Part shown: positions 6,796-7,631 of the stretch, piece by piece
How positions within the stretch are numbered: position 1 is the stretch's first letter
How the letters are laid out: every line of letters begins with the position of its first letter
From: Chitinophagaceae bacterium UBA2793
GTDB lineage: Bacteria; Bacteroidota; Bacteroidia; Chitinophagales; Chitinophagaceae
DNA length: 7,631 nt
Reading direction: 5' to 3'
Assembly (NCBI GenBank): GCA_002352045.1
Contig: DEHT01000078.1
Coordinates: 1-7,631, forward strand
Program-made: the position numbers and the translations under genes
Notes under the pieces: generated by a model
What the model saw: the letters and a program-made list of their open reading frames with translations, nothing else
Told to the model about the DNA's origin: nothing
Databases searched by the model: none

Positions 6796-7560
6796 CTATC
6801 CTTCGTTGTTTAACCCTGCAGCAAGAAACTCTCTATTCATACGGGCTATATTGCTTACCGAAATTCCTTTAGGGCATTCGGCTTCGCAGGCATAAGTGTT
6901 GGTACAGTTACCAAATCCTTCTTTATCCATTTGTGCTACCATGTTCAATACCCTGCTTTCTTTTTCGGGTTGGCCCTGTGGCAACAATGCCAATTGAGAA
7001 ACCTTGGCACTCACAAATAACATGGCACTACCATTTTTACAAGCAGCCACGCAGGCACCGCAGCCTATACATGCCGCAGCATTAAAAGAAGTATCGGCAT
7101 CTTTTTTATCTATTGGCAGGCAATTGGCATCTTGTGCATTGCCGGTGTTTACACTTATATATCCACCGGCCTGAATAATGCGGTCGAAGGCAGTACGGTC
7201 AACCATTAAATCTTTAATCACCGGAAAAGCCTTGCTCCTCCAGGGTTCCACCACAATGGTATCGCCATCTTTAAATGCACGCATGTGCAATTGGCAGGTG
7301 GTATTTTTTTCCCAGGGCCCATGCGGTTGCCCATCAATGTACATGCTGCAGGCACCACAAATTCCTTCCCTGCAATCGTGGTCAAAAGTAATAGGCTCCA
7401 CTCCTTCTGCAATCAATTTTTCGTTTAATACATCAAACATTTCTAAAAAGCTCATTTCCGAAGAAATGTCTTTTACCTGGAAGGTTTCAAAACGGCCTTT
7501 GGCTTCGCTGTTTTTTTGTTTCCACACTTTTAGTGTGAGATTCATATTGTAGTGCTCCAT
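6796..7560 (-). CDS. sdhB: Succinate dehydrogenase / fumarate reductase iron-sulfur subunit
   Basis: The 254-residue protein is the electron-transferring subunit of respiratory complex II, carrying electrons from the flavoprotein SdhA to menaquinone at the membrane subunit, on the cytoplasmic face. The N-terminal ferredoxin-like domain (~7-110) holds the [2Fe-2S] ligands C63, C68, C71 and C89 (DCREGICGAC plus the later cysteine). The C-terminal domain holds C164, C167, C170 and C174 (CIGCGACVAAC) and C219, C225 and C229. By analogy with E. coli SdhB, C164/C167/C170/C229 bind [4Fe-4S] and C174/C219/C225 bind [3Fe-4S]. All cluster ligands are present. ACIGCGACVAACKNGSAM and the GNCTNTYACEAECPKG segment are typical of Bacteroidota enzymes with a single diheme cytochrome b anchor. 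The likely end of sdhA lies about 50 bp upstream, matching the usual sdhC-A-B order. The start is ambiguous: ATG at 7560, or the in-frame ATG at 7545 (MNLTLKVWKQ), which has GGAG nine bases before it. Confidence 0.96.
   Translation of the reverse strand: MEHYNMNLTLKVWKQKNSEAKGRFETFQVKDISSEMSFLEMFDVLNEKLIAEGVEPITFDHDCREGICGACSMYIDGQPHGPWEKNTTCQLHMRAFKDGDTIVVEPWRSKAFPVIKDLMVDRTAFDRIIQAGGYISVNTGNAQDANCLPIDKKDADTSFNAAACIGCGACVAACKNGSAMLFVSAKVSQLALLPQGQPEKESRVLNMVAQMDKEGFGNCTNTYACEAECPKGISVSNIARMNREFLAAGLNNEG
7555..7558 (-). promoter_or_regulatory. Possible Shine-Dalgarno GGAG for an alternative sdhB start
   Basis: Read leftward, GGAG (part of the first two codons ATG GAG) lies nine bases before a second in-frame ATG at 7545. 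That second start would give MNLTLKVWKQ and a 249-residue SdhB. Shine-Dalgarno use is weak in Bacteroidota and the first ATG has an ordinary AT-rich leader, so the site may be coincidental. Confidence 0.25.
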
Positions 7561-7585
7561 AAAATATTATTCTCTTTTAATTATC

Positions 7586-7609
7586 AGATTGTTTTTATAA
7601 AAACAATCT
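7586..7609. repeat. Perfect 24-bp palindrome between sdhA and sdhB
   Basis: AGATTGTTTTTA is followed directly by its exact reverse complement. As RNA it can fold into a 10-bp stem with a four-base UAUA loop. It starts right after the probable sdhA stop codon, read leftward, and ends 25 bp before the sdhB ATG. In the leftward direction it is followed by GATAATTAAAAG rather than a T-tract, so it is not a convincing terminator. An intercistronic stability or processing hairpin, or a dimeric protein site, is possible. Confidence 0.6.
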
Positions 7610-7631
7610 TTATTTATACGACCGTTGTGTT
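7610..7631 (-). CDS. sdhA: Probable C-terminal end of the SdhA flavoprotein (fragment)
   Basis: Read leftward, one frame entering the window encodes TQRSYK and then a TAA stop (7612-7610). A short basic-aromatic tail of this kind is what I recall for the C-terminus of Bacteroidota SdhA, and sdhA normally precedes sdhB directly. Another frame reads NTTVV then stop, so with only about 20 bases the frame choice rests on context and a recalled ending. If correct, the sdhA-sdhB gap is about 49 bp and filled by the palindrome. Confidence 0.4.

Noticed and set aside
7178..7552. Plus-strand open frame of 124 codons opposite sdhB
   Set aside because: It is antisense to conserved iron-sulfur motifs in sdhB and has no family features of its own.
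1..7631. Mobile element, CRISPR array, tRNA or rRNA, defence system
   Set aside because: No transposase, terminal repeats with target duplications, spaced direct repeats, cloverleaf or ribosomal sequence was seen; all genes fit uptake, regulation or respiration.

Overview
The window looks like chromosomal DNA from a member of the Bacteroidota, most likely a Chitinophagaceae-like lineage. The evidence is a SusC/SusD outer-membrane uptake pair, A-rich leaders mostly without Shine-Dalgarno sites, AT-rich DNA, and a succinate dehydrogenase iron-sulfur subunit of the type found in this phylum. The genus assignment is inference; the phylum assignment is strong.

Layout, left to right. Positions 1-228 hold the C-terminal end of a serine hydrolase of the beta-lactamase (class C / PF00144) family. 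A 109-bp gap follows with a striking set of three TGCA boxes at exact 10-bp spacing (242-267) and a T-tract. A DeoR-family regulator (338-1087) comes next. After 73 bp there is a three-gene, same-strand cluster with short gaps (19 and 24 bp): a SusC/RagA TonB-linked transporter (1161-4271), a SusD-like lipoprotein (4291-5928) and a lipoprotein with two DUF4397-like units (5953-6720). A strong hairpin with T-rich flanks on both sides (6744-6780) separates this rightward cluster from a leftward succinate dehydrogenase iron-sulfur subunit gene (sdhB, 7560-6796). The last ~70 bp contain a perfect 24-bp palindrome and probably the final codons of sdhA, read leftward.

How the parts work together. 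SusC and SusD form the usual lidded outer-membrane importer, energised by TonB. The third lipoprotein sits where accessory surface ligand-binding lipoproteins are usually encoded. The DeoR protein has a sugar-phosphate-sensing type C-terminal domain and is the only regulator present, so it is a candidate controller of the uptake cluster. No glycosidase, kinase or inner-membrane transporter lies in the window, so the ligand cannot be named. The sdh genes are unrelated core respiration genes beyond a convergent terminator.

I found no clear evidence of a novel system, mobile element, CRISPR array or stable RNA gene. The most useful leads are the phased TGCA operator candidate, the pairing of a DeoR regulator with a SusCD cluster, the tandem DUF4397 lipoprotein, and the palindrome between sdhA and sdhB. 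No gene-free stretch exceeds 300 bp.
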